64,000 bases of DNA from Epiperipatus broadwayi (taxonomy: Eukaryota; Onychophora; Udeonychophora; Euonychophora; Peripatidae). The stretch is taken from assembly GCA_028023455.1 (NCBI GenBank), contig JAQFVV010001024.1, forward strand, positions 12,501 to 76,500. The letters are read 5' to 3'. The position numbers and the translations under genes were made by a program. The notes beneath the pieces are model-generated. The model saw only the letters and a program-made list of their open reading frames with translations, did no database searches and had not been told where the DNA came from. This document shows, one piece after another, positions 13,746 to 25,660 of this stretch. The first letter of the stretch is position 1. Each line of letters begins with the position of its first letter.

Positions 13746-16060
13746 TGATGTTGCATTTGTTTTAGATATGTAATGAAAAGATATGTTTGTTTGAGGACCT
13801 TTGTTTTTTCAGGTTGTATTTAGCTATTTTTAATGCTTAGATGTATATCAATGTCTGAATTGTGCTGTTATGATAGTTGTATCATCCACAAACCAACCAA
13901 CAATAATTTATATTTATTTTTAAGTATGTAGATTATGCATATGGTTATAAGTGGCAATTCACACATACTAAGTTTAATATGTTCATACAGAGAATTTGCC
14001 ACTGGAAATGTAAGTCTTTTAAATTCTAATTTTAAAACATTTGTTTTAATAATTTTATGTGGACAGAATTTAATGAAATATGTGTATAAATGACCTCTGA
14101 TGAGTGGCCCATGCATCTAATTTAAGTTAAAGTTAGCTTAGATTTACTTAAATGCATCATTAGCTATAATCTTAATAGTGTCAGTGTAATTAATGATAAA
14201 TATAAAATATATGCTTTATATGCTAATCCCAGCTTAGCATTTGCTTAGTTCATGGTATACAATATAAACCTATTAGTGTATTATTATGGTTATTAAATAA
14301 CATCACAGTATTATGAAATGCGTCAATTAAACTTAAGGTTATGTTTGTTAAGCTCATACCTTCATAATTAATGTAAAGAGATTTAGAATATTTAATTATT
14401 TAAGGAGATTATTTGGATAGAATTAAATGTCAAATAGACAATGTTTACTCCTGTATTTATTTATTTATGTATTTTTGTGTTTATTAAAATAAACAGTTTA
14501 AAAAAAAAGTTAAAGAGGAATATCAGTAGCTTTATAATTTCTGTAAGTCAAAACAAAGAATGGTATTCAAAATGTTTCAAAAGATAAAAGCGCTATCTTG
14601 GAAATGTTTGTTCCAGTAAGTTTTTTTTTGTAAATATGTATTCTTTATTGCTATTAATAAACCAAATTTATTATTATTTAAAAAGTTTCGTTTCTGTTTT
14701 TCTTTTATATGAAATATTGTCTTTCGTTCCAAAGATTCACAAAAATGTCTTAAAGTATACAAAATATATTGTTATATTGGTTTAAATTATATAAAGTCAT
14801 GCTAATCTTAGTGGTTCTCAGATTGAATCACAGTAACAGATAATCACATAATCGCAGATACTTAATTGAATGTTCGTTTTAAAGTTGATTTTCAAGTTAT
14901 TATTATTTCTCTTCAGATTGATGATTATGCAATGTGAGATGAAAAATATTAGTAATTCAGAAAAGTATTTACTATTTATTTTTAAAGCTGTACATTATCT
15001 TACATTATTTTGTACTTTATTAAAATTTTAAAATCCATCTGCATTTAATGTCATTAGTAGGTTGTCTGTGAATATACAGAAAGGCATAAAAAGTGCCCTT
15101 ATCTTTTTCCCAGATTCGGTGACGTCTTGGGTAATAGGGCAAAATTGTTTTAAATTTTGATTAAATAATCAAATTTTTAAATTAATATATATATATATTT
15201 AATTATTATGCAATGATTGAACATAAGATAGTTATCTTATGGTCGGCCAAAATACCACTCACTTGTTTGTTCATGTCAGCAATTGTTTATTAGGCAATTT
15301 AAGCTTTATCTTGCAAAACAGTTTAGTCTTAAAACCCCTGAGTTTGTTTACTCTTGTTGCCTTGTTAATAATAATTTAGTGAAATAGTCCTTCCAACAAA
15401 GTATCATTTGCTATATTTAGAGTGTATGATCTGATAATAGGCTGATTCTAATAACTATTAAATAATGTTTTAAATTGTCTTTTATATTACTTATGTTAAA
15501 TTATGAATATGCCATAATAGTTATTTGCAGTGATGTTAGATTTGGTCTCTGTCTGATTGTATATCTCTGGGCCACTATTCATCCTTGATTTTATTGTAAC
15601 CCCACTGAGCCAAGTTGTTAGAAGTATCTAATAGAATAGATTAGGATATTTAATTTATCATTATCCTCATAATTTTATTGTTTCATTCCATCATTTTTGT
15701 CTCTTATTACATAATCTATCTCTTCATTCCATCATTTCATCTTGTCATTATCTTCATCTCCATATTATTTTATATCTTCACTATTTCATTGTTTCATCTT
15801 TTCCCTCTTCTGCTCAATTAGTTTGTCTCTGATAGTTTTCATTATATTTCATCTCTTCTTTCATGTATTATCATTTTATCATCATTTCTTTAATATAGTA
15901 TCATTTTCTTTTTCTTCATCTCATCTCTCTCTTCATCATCATCTTCATCTTCTTCCATTATAACATCTCATCTTCCATTTTTTTTCATATTTTCATATAA
16001 TTCTTTCCTCTTCTTTTTGTATCATTCTTTCTTTTTCTTCATAATTTTAATCTTTCACAT
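13746..16060. other. AT-rich DNA with a pyrimidine-rich TCAT/TCTTC tract
   Basis: No gene is visible. From about 15690 to 16050 the plus strand is strongly pyrimidine-rich (TCATC, TTCATC, TCTTC), which creates spurious Ser/Phe-rich frames. Confidence 0.5.
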
Positions 16061-16104
16061 TTTCGTCACCCCCCCCCTTATCAACATTGAAAAGGTTACA
16101 ATAT

Positions 16105-16310
16105 ATATATATGTGTGTGTGTGTATTGTACCGGTCGAAAAACCTCCACCACCTAAACTGCAAGTCAGATCCAAACTCAGCCGAACAAAACTGAATTCAA
16201 ACCCAACTCACCAGATCAGATCAATGGATCATCTTAATCAATGGCACAGTGCTATGCACCAAGGAACTAGCTCAATGTTTGGCAATGATTAGAAACACCT
16301 GAACTGACAT
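16105..16310. other. unidentified GC-richer segment next to a TG microsatellite
   Basis: After (AT)n(TG)n the composition changes abruptly to balanced sequence (ACCGGTCGAAAAACCTCCAC onward) for about 180 bp. It then returns to AT-rich DNA. A plus-strand frame across it contains KPPPPKLQVRSKLSRTKL and HLNQWHSAMHQG but has no start of its own and no known domain. It is probably a fragment of a dispersed repeat. Confidence 0.25.
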
Positions 16311-16773
16311 TAATATTGGATAATAAATGACTAAAGATAATTTTAAGTCCAATCATATGTATATGCTCAGGTTGCCAACACAGACAGCAAGCATTAACAT
16401 CAAAATAATTATTGAATAAAGGAGTTAAGAAACCAAGTGTGTTAATAAATATTTTAATATTATAGTAATGGTTTTGTTCAATTTTAAATGATGATTATAT
16501 GGATCACCTCTAGCTTTAAACAGAGTTTATAATTATAATAAGAATGGAAGTTCCTATTATATGCCAACAAATATTACGCAATATTATGAAACCCTATCTG
16601 TCTATGCTTCCAACAAGAAAATAAAGGCAGATAAAGGTATTCAGTTGTAAAGGAAATTGTTATTCTAATTTTTTATGAAAGAATGTGAGATTTATCTTCA
16701 CATTCGCAAATTAATTCATGAAGAGCAAGATACATATTTAGGGCATAACTTTAACCTTTATTAGAAAACTTAT

Positions 16774-16990
16774 TTAATTTGAGATAACTGAGAATTTGTT
16801 CAACTTTAAATGATCAAATATAATTGATGGAGTATTCATATTTACCGAAGATATATTTTCTTTCTGTACACGTTTATATAATGTCTTATTATCATTATAT
16901 CGTTTTTGTAATGTACATTTGTATTCCCCTATATATTTTATTCCACAACCACATTCCAACTAATATACGGAGACAAAGTCGGATATGTGT
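16774..16990 (-). mobile_element. Penelope-like GIY-YIG endonuclease fragment (first half)
   Basis: The minus-strand frame contains CGCGIKYIGEYKCTLQKRY. This matches the core of GIY-YIG nucleases of Penelope-like elements, where a C-CG-KYIG-T pattern is followed by a basic LQKR segment. About 30 residues later comes SIIFDHLKLN, corresponding to the histidine segment of that domain. The frame is broken upstream and no reverse transcriptase was found, so this is a relic. Confidence 0.55.
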
Positions 16991-17004
16991 TATACACAAG
17001 GGAA

Positions 17005-17150
17005 AACACACCCCCCCCCCCAAAAATAACTATATTTTATTTTCTTTCTCTACTAAAATAAATATTTTTTATTTTATAAAATTAACCTAAATAATAAAAA
17101 AATATTTCTTTTATTTAAAAAAAATTAAATAAAACCCCCCCCCCAGGAAA
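17005..17150. repeat. two poly-C tracts
   Basis: Runs of about ten C occur near 17011-17020 and near 17135-17144, in DNA that is otherwise almost all A and T. They lie between the two GIY-YIG fragments. Confidence 0.9.
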
Positions 17151-17377
17151 AGAATTCATATATATATATAACATAACTTAATTCCAACTTAGAAATCTTG
17201 GCTTTGGAGTTATTTATCATATCATTTATATTATTTGAAGAGAAAAAAGAAATTCTACACAAACCACTATAAAGTTTATTAATTAATTTAGCTTATTGAT
17301 TAGATATAAAAGGAATAGAAATCCATTTATCACTTTTTAATTTACTTAATATTTTCTTATTATTACTTTTATCAATT

Positions 17378-17566
17378 ATGTTTGATCATAATAAAACATG
17401 TAATTATGGTTTTAAATTTAATAATAGAGATATAAAAATTATTCAAATTGAAAGGTGTAGTGAAAAATGTAAAATTAAAGAGGCAGTGATGATATCTAGG
17501 AATAGAGGTGGTTTAATGAATAAACAATCAGCTAATATAAAGACAACAGAATTGTGGGAAATTTGA
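17378..17566 (+). mobile_element. Penelope-like GIY-YIG endonuclease fragment (second half)
   Basis: The plus-strand frame begins with FDHNKTCNYGFKF and continues with DIKIIQIERCSEKCKIKEAV. This matches the part of the domain that follows the histidine segment, where a strand such as I-IIQ-E is followed by an R/K-rich helix and the glutamate-bearing helix. It is in the opposite orientation to the fragment at 16774-16990, which carries the preceding half. Together they suggest inversion within one element or two unrelated truncated copies. Confidence 0.45.
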
Positions 17567-17963
17567 ATAGATTGAATGATGTGTAATGCAAGTTTTTATT
17601 TTTTGTACGTTTGTATTAACAGTTGATAAAGATTGTCAGTGAAACAATTGAAAGTATTTCTGGTAAAGGATATATTATTTAATTTTTAATACTGTGTTAA
17701 ATATATTTGTTTGAATTATTATATATATTAGATTAAAAATAATATTTAATATGTGGAGTTTTCCATTTACAATTAATTAATAAGAAAGTTGTTACTAAGA
17801 CAAACAATGATTCACTACCCAAGACTAAGAGAAGAGAGAAATGTAAACTGTAAGCTATTGACATTCAAAAGGGAATTCTCTTTTTATTACCACTCCAGAT
17901 CTCTAATATAAAGACAATCTATTGCAGTTATATTGGGCCTAAGATTTTTATTTAACCATATAT

Positions 17964-18053
17964 ATAATAAAAATAATAAATTTAACGGTAACAAACAATT
18001 ATAAACAATTGTTTACAATAGTTTGTTACCGTTAAATTTATTATTTTTATTAT
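17964..18053. repeat. perfect 33-bp inverted repeat (foldback)
   Basis: The arm at 17964-17996 (contains TTTAACGGTAACAAAC) and the arm at 18021-18053 are exact reverse complements over 33 bp. The 24-nt spacer contains its own palindrome, AAACAATTGTTT. It may be a minimal MITE or a transcript hairpin. Confidence 0.95.
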
Positions 18054-21000
18054 AATTACAATTTTCTTTTAATTAAGGACATTTTGTTTATATTATATAT
18101 ATTGTTTTCGAGTATTTTTTTATTATATATAATACATTAATTCTCACGATATTTAGTTTAATGGTTGATTTTGTTAGTCAATAATAATTGAAAACTTGAA
18201 ATGTCAAGATGTCAAGTCAGCAAACATTTAATTTTTCTTAGCAGAAGTAAACATAGTACAAACTTTGTTTCTGTTTACTTTATTTATTTACAAAACGGGA
18301 ATGTATTATATTTTACCTGTGGGTGTTATTACATCATTATGTGGAATTTCTATTATTATTTACACACATATATATAATTAAATTAATTTTCTTTTTGTCT
18401 TTTTTTAAAAGAATTTGTCAAAATAAAAGGCAAAACATTATACAAATAAAAAAGAAAGATTAAAAAAAAAAGACTTTCTTGTTTTAAATAGTTTTAAAAA
18501 TAGAAAATTAAACCAAAAAAGCAGTCTAGTCCAAAAGTATTTAATGTTGAACGTCATACATACTGAGAGTCGGTAAAAATTGCTAATAATTCAAACTGCA
18601 ATACAGTTTAGAAATTTTTTGATAGAAAAGAAAATAATATATGTTACTATATTTTATAATATTCAATTCATAACAAACTCGAATATTAATCTAATAATAA
18701 ACACTAAATTTTTAATAGCTGTTAGTGGCTTGAGGATTATTAAAGTATTAATGAATTCGACTTAGTCAGAGGAGTAAATATACTCTCATTATAATTCATA
18801 AATACAATTGAAATCCGATTTAAAATATACATTTATAATAATGTTTCTCCTTTTTTTTTAAATATATTTTTTTGTTATATTAATGTTTGATTTTTGATCA
18901 TATGTTCCTACATAATTGTAATGAATAACACAAATTTCGTTTTTTGTATCTATGAATATTAAAACAACATATTTTTTTTCTCTTCTGAAAATTGATAACG
19001 GCATTCAAATTATTTTCTAACCTTTTAATTTCTTTATATTGTTATTTTGTGCAAACAAAGTTTTGTTTGTTTGTTTTTTCTAAAATATTATGGGATCTAA
19101 TTTTTATTGTATTATGTGTTTTATATCGAACAAGGTTTATAAATGCAGATGATAACAATCAACCATTAAGCTATCTATGATCTCAACCTGTAGTCAAAGC
19201 AACCTTCTTTAATTATAAAAGTAGCACCACCTTTATCTATGTTATGATATGTTTATATGGTCACTAAGTTTGCAACTAGCCTAAGAAGTTATTATATAGT
19301 TTTACAATTATTTTTTGTAGAATTATAGAAAAAAAATAAAACTGTTCTTAAACGTGTAAATGCGCAATCATGAGAGCTTTGTAATGAAACAGTCAACTTA
19401 GAAAGATATTAGTGTAAATTGTTTTTTATGAGATTTGGTTTATTGATTACTGAAATTCAGATAGTTGGTTATTATTATTTTAATTTTAATTTATTTCTTT
19501 ACATTTTCCATACAATTTGTACTATACAAATTATTTACAGGCAGATAATCATATATATATATATGCCTATTCTTAAGCCTATATATTAGAATTATTTATT
19601 TTTTTAATGTTTGCTTTTGATATATGTTTTTAGTACGTGTAAAGAGTTTAGAAAAAAAATTCTGGAGGGTTTATTTTCAAAACTTCCCAAATTATAAATA
19701 AATGTGTTAATACTATAATTTAGATTTTAACTAAAGAAAGTTAAGTTATAATATTTGTGTATATTGGTTTAATTACTTAAAATTGTCAATTAATGTTTAA
19801 TGGCTGAATTATTATATGTAGCTTATAAAAAATAAATGATTTATATTTTTATTAATCTCTGAAAAATCTAAAATACTTATATTAAATATGTGTAAGACAA
19901 TAGCAAAATTTATATAAAAATATCACTAGATAATATATTCTAAAGTCCCTATAACAGTGTTATGTAAAATTCAGAGATGGAAAAAGATAGCAAGAAAAGA
20001 TAATATAGAATAAAAAAATACTGACTTGCAACTTGAAAAAGCGGCTGTTAACATTCCTTTAAAAAATCTGCATTTGGTGTTCTAATACCAGCATGCAATG
20101 CTAACAGCTTAGTAGAAAAGAGATATTCCAATTCCTGCTTAGATATTTAATGATTATCATTTTTTATGCATTTTGAGGTTTTCTTATCAAGTTCTCAGAA
20201 GAATCCTATTTATAAATGTTATTTCAAAATTATGATAAAATGCTACATCTTATCTAATTCATTCTTAAAAACTGGCAAGATTAGAAATTTATTATATTAT
20301 AAAGTAAGCCATTTTATTACAACTATACTAGAATTTCTTGTGAGAAGTTGCATACGACTTTGGTGGAATTATTGCAACATTCTACAAGCAATAGAGACAA
20401 TTGACTTAGGATGAAGAAATCATCACCTATAGCCATTCATTCATTAAGTTAGAATAAAAAAAACTTTTTATATAAGAAGTTAAAGAAACTTTCTCAGAAA
20501 TAATAAAATTTCACTATTATTTTTTTGTATGGATATTATTTTTTTGTTTTAGAGCTTTATGAGATAATAGGTCTACTGACAGATTGTTAGCACATATTAT
20601 ATTGCTTATGTTTTCACAGATGAGAATAAACTAAAGGATCTCAATGTTATATGTAACATGAAGGCTCAGGATTATAATATTAATTTGTCTGTTTTACTTA
20701 CTCAAAGGTTCTATTTAAATTTCATAAAAGCTTTCTTGTAACAACATTAATTTATAAATAAATTTATAATAGCTTGATGAATTAAATGTTATCAAATGAT
20801 TGGAGCCATTTGAACTATAAATGTCTGCTATTAATTATTATTTTTTATTAGTGATTTAAATAAAACTGGATGATTTTTTTCATTTTATAAGTTCATATTA
20901 GTTATTTTATTGTTCACTCATATTACATCAACTGACAGTCACACTATTATTATTATTTTAGACCCGGAGATCATTTATCATTTATTATTTTTCATTTTAA

Positions 21001-22342
21001 TTATATTTGAAATTAATAAATTTACCCTTTAACTTTAAATATATTGTGCCAGTCAAATGTGTGTGCTGATTTAACCAGGTTCGAAATGTAGATAAAAATA
21101 CCTCGAGACCATTCATATGTGAGATCAAAAATCAAGAATACTAGGTACTCTGTCTTATTCATCCATCTTTCGAATCTAACGATGAATCAACAACATGTCT
21201 GAGACACGCATAGATCCCCATTTTTCCACACATCCCACTATCATCAGGGAGAAACACTCGACTAAAACTACTTCATTACCAAACTCAAGTAATGATACAT
21301 AACTCAGGTTATGGGTGAAAGACTATATGTGATGCTTGGATCATCAGAAATTTATCAAACAGATTAACATCAAAATATCATGCTTAAAAATAATAAATAC
21401 AGTGGACAAATGTTTATTTTCATATTAAGAAAAGATACTTTAATAAAGATATTAATAAAAGGGAGGCTTTGTTCTTCACTAATCCACAAATTACACATTA
21501 TCAAATCATTCAGTAAACTTAATGTAATATCAAGATCTAAATACTACATTTGCGGTATGAAATATAGGTTTGCCACATAAGACCACTTTAGCATTCAAAC
21601 ATTTAACTACACATTTTGCATGAGCAAGCTAGAATGAACTTTACATTAAATTATTAATTACCTTAACAAAATTGTACAACATTTCTTTGAGTCCAGCCCC
21701 CAGGAAATTAATCCGAAAATTGTGGTGCATAAACACATATAAAGCTTAATTTACATTTGAAATACAGATACTTTTCCAACCCATTCTTAATAGAAATTTA
21801 AAATAATTGATTTGCCATCAAATTCAAAAGACTAATTAATTGCCGATGAATGCTTGAAGCATAAGAAGAGTATTAATACCTGGAAATAAAATAAACCAGT
21901 CATCATTACCTTGCATAATATTGAACATGAAAGCCCAAATAAGACAAGCAAAATAAAAATAATTATGCACATTTACATAAGACAAATTTCAGGTGAAAGA
22001 AAAAAATGAAATGTCAGCCAGCCTAGCTTAGATAGCTAAACTTTTATGTAAATCCTTCTTATCCTGAGAAAAATGATAAATATTTCACTAAATTAGGTGG
22101 CCATGATAATCGAGGCTAATTAAAAAAAATTTTAATCAGAAAATCAGTAGTTACTCAGAGGAAAATGGCAATAAACTAGCATGAATACAAATCAATTACA
22201 GCCTACCTCCCATCAGAAAATTCATCTATAAAAGAAACTTCCCCAAGCTAATAAGAGAATAAATGAAATACAGGCAGCACTAAAAAAGATTTTCCAGAAA
22301 ACAGACTCAACAAACTATTGAACAGACATATTATATGAGTAG

Positions 22343-22343
<1 letters not shown>
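18054..22343. other. AT-rich DNA without recognisable genes
   Basis: No coding sequence was supported. The part at about 21030-21330 is less AT-rich, contains GGTTCGAAAT resembling a B box, and may be part of an unrecognised dispersed repeat. Confidence 0.4.

Positions 22344-22424
<81 letters not shown>
22344..22424. repeat. AT dinucleotide array
   Basis: About 40 AT units directly abut the truncated outer end of the left LTR. Confidence 0.97.
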
Positions 22425-22427
<3 letters not shown>

Positions 22428-25064
22428 CTGGAAACATCTAAATATTTATATGTTTGGTTTCCCAAAAAGCGCCATTAGAGTTCCATCTCACTACAACCTG
22501 ACTGGCCTAGGTCAAGTTATGTCAGACGTAGCTCAGAGAACATGAGATTCTCATGAACCAGTGCTATAACTGATAAGTAATGCATTAAAACAAAACAGCA
22601 TTGGATAACTGGACAACCAATTTAATTTTTAGTAACAAAAAAAATTTATTAAATAACAATTAATTTGCAATTTCAACAATAGTTCATTAATTCCTCTATG
22701 AGAATAAGCTTGGAAACATTCTAATTCAATAATAGTTCATTTTGAATTCATTTATGGGAAGAAGCTTGTGAATATTCTAATTCAACAATAGTTCATTAAT
22801 TCCTTTATGAGAAGAAGCTTGGGATTATTCTGATTCAACAATAGTTCATTTCGAATTCATTTAATAGTTCATTTTGAATTCATTTAAGAAAAGAAGCTTG
22901 TGAATATTCTAATTCAACAATAGTTTATTTTTGTATTCCTTTATGAGAAGAAGTTTGGTAGCAGTTAAGCATTTATGATTTATATAACATTTCGTTATTT
23001 TATGAATCATTACTGATTGGTAAATATTTGAACTCAACAATTCTTGGTTTGTAGAGCATTTATCATTTGATAATTGAGGCATTTATACTTTAGCCAAGTA
23101 TAGAAGTATATTTTTACACATAAACTTTGTTACATTATAATAAGTTTAGAAGCAGTTAAGTATTTATGATTTATAGAGCATTTCATCATTTTATGAATTA
23201 TTACCGATTGGTAGACATTTAAATTCAACAATTCTTGGCTTGTGGAGCATTCATCATTTGGTAATTAAAGCATTTATAATTTAGTCAAATATAAAGGTAT
23301 ATTCATCTACATAAATTCTGTTTGGCTTGTGGAGCACTTATCATTTAGTAATTAAAGTATTTATAATTTAGTCAAATATAAAGGTATATTCATCTACATA
23401 AATTCTGTTTGGCTTGTGGAGCACTTATCATTTAGTAATTAAAGCATTTATAATTTAGTCAAATATAAAGCTATATTCATATGCATAAACTCTGTTTGGC
23501 TTGTGGAGCATTTATAATTCGGTCAAACATAAAGCTATATTCATATACATAAACTCTGTTTGGCTTCTGGAGCATTTATAATTCGGTCAAACATAAAGCT
23601 ATATTCATATACATAAACTCTGTTTGGCTTGTGGAGCATTTATAATTTGGTCAAACGTAAAGCTATATTCATATACATAAACTCTGTTTGGCCCATGGAG
23701 CATTTATAATTCGGTTAAACATAAAGCTATATTCATATACATAAACTCTGTTTGGCTTGTGGAGCATTTATAATTTGGTCAAACATAAAGCTACATTCAT
23801 ATACATAAACTCTGTTTGGCTTGTGGAGCATTTATAATTTGGTTAAACATAAAGCTATATTCATATACATAAACTCTGTTTGGCCTGTGGAGCATTTATA
23901 ATTTGGTCAAACATAAAGCTATATTCATATACATAAACTCTGTTTGGCTTGTGGAGCATTTATAATTTGGTTAAACATAAAGCTATATTCATATACATAA
24001 ACTCTGTTTGGCTTGTGGAGCATTTATAATTCGGTCAAACATAAAGCTATATTCATATACATAAACTCTGTTTGGCTTGTAGAGCATTTATAATTTGGTC
24101 AAACATAAAGCTATATTCATATACATAAACTCTGTTTGGCTTGTGGAGCATTTATAATTCGGTTAAACATAAAGCTATATTCATATACATAAACTCTGTT
24201 TGCCTTGTGGAGCATTTATAATTTGGTTAAACATAAAGCTATATTCATATACATAAACTCTGTTTGGCTTGTGGAGCATTTATAATTTAGTCAAATATAA
24301 AAGTATAATAAAGGTGTCTTAATATTTTATTAAACAAAACGTATGCAACCGTTTCATAAATTCACTTCATAACATATGATGAATATGTTTTAATATTTTA
24401 TAAAACAAATTCTATGTAATTATTTCTAAACTTCACTTTGTAACATATGATAAATATGTTTTAGTATTTTATAAAAATTACCTTCCAGTTTTACAGTCCA
24501 TTTTATTCAAAAGAATGCGGGTTATTTCATCGATGGAAAGTCATGGCATAGCGTGGAAAGATTGAAGCTGCTAAATTACCCCATTAACATTATAATTCTT
24601 CTAGTAAAGCTTTCTTTTTCCATTTTTACCTTTTGTTAAAACTATATTTTAATGCGTCAGAAGAATTAAGTAATACACTTTTTTTTTTTAAAAACAAAAA
24701 AATTAATAAGTTCTGCCTCTCTGTGTAAAACGAGAGAAGAAAAAAAGTTCTTTTTCTTCCAACGACGTGTCTAATTTGAATACTGCCTCAGTTTAACTCA
24801 AGTATCTTTTTTCTTTCTTTTTAATGATTGGATAATTAATTTCTTTTTTTTTTTATTGAGACAGATAAAAAAAAAATAAAACAAGACGATATAACATTTT
24901 ATTCAAATCCATCAATATTAAAAACCAAAAATATGATTTTATTTTCCATTTTTAACGAATCACAACTTTATTGCGTTTCCAATTAGACTGAATCACGCTA
25001 GACATTTTTGAATGGGGAGGGGGGGATCTTATGAATATTTATATGAGGAAACATATATGTTTCA
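22425..25064 (-). repeat. left (3') LTR, outer end truncated
   Basis: It matches the right LTR closely from about 22630 to 25064 and the inverted LTR at 30601-33155 beyond that. It begins inside the LTR, at AGACTGGAAACATC, next to an AT array, so about 150 bp of the terminal end are missing. It carries twelve 64-bp minisatellite units. Its last bases read TGAAACATATATG on the minus strand. Confidence 0.8.
23320..24290. repeat. 64-bp minisatellite in the left LTR (12 units)
   Basis: Unit starts (GGCTTGTGGAGCATTTATAA) fall exactly 64 bp apart from 23498 to 24266. Longer related units of about 87 bp precede them (from about 23320), with the extra block CTTATCATTTAGTAATTAAA. Units differ mainly by TTCGG or TTTGG and by GTCAAAC or GTTAAAC. 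Confidence 0.96.
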
Positions 25065-25076
25065 TTACCCCTCACC
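25065..25076 (-). promoter_or_regulatory. polypurine tract at the 3' LTR
   Basis: On the minus strand GGTGAGGGGTAA immediately precedes the TG that opens the LTR. Such a tract primes plus-strand DNA synthesis in LTR retrotransposons. Its exact adjacency to the LTR edge supports the boundary. Confidence 0.65.
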
Positions 25077-25660
25077 AAATTTTGGGATGAAATTGCCTGG
25101 AAATACGATTTCATTCCATATACTATACACATTATTTCTCAGTACTGCCTGGTTTTAGATATGCTGATGAATGGGTAAGATGAGCTGGAAAAGTGAATAC
25201 ATGAACCATAGCCTCCAATGCTGGGACAAATAGATGGCCAAGCACAAACTACCAGTACACACCGCCTCATAACGTCATGAGAAAATATCTCATTTTTAAG
25301 CACTACCTCTCTTGTACCTAGAAACATCATCCAACCAAGAATAGGAGCCAGAGAAAAAAAATCAATTTGGCATTCAGCCAACCCTGCTCAGCTCCAGTGA
25401 GTCTTAGGGCCTATCATTTGGCCTATCCATGAGACCAAGGTCTATCCATGAGACCTATATATACGCACTGCTGGACTACTCTTGAAGCACAACATCCAGG
25501 TCTGGATAGTGCCGAGCATATACTTCGGAGCATCATAACACAATGCATTCAAGCAGCTCTGCTCAATCATCCACCATCTCAACATGAAAAACACAAGTTC
25601 ATGCATCACTACACCACACTCACAAACTTTTCCCATCAGCTATCTCTATTTTATTCTGAA
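25077..25660 (-). other. internal region 3' of the gag-like ORF, no pol
   Basis: This 580-bp segment lies between the end of the 518-residue ORF and the purine tract. Short frames of up to 80 residues occur on both strands but carry no RT, protease or integrase motif. It is likely the 3' untranslated region or the scar of a deleted pol. Confidence 0.4.

Noticed and set aside
15742-15963. Ser/His/Phe-rich frame
   Set aside because: It derives from the pyrimidine-rich TCAT/TCTTC tract.
23498-24290. CRISPR-like array
   Set aside because: The 64-bp units are repeated in full with no unique spacers, and the DNA is eukaryotic.
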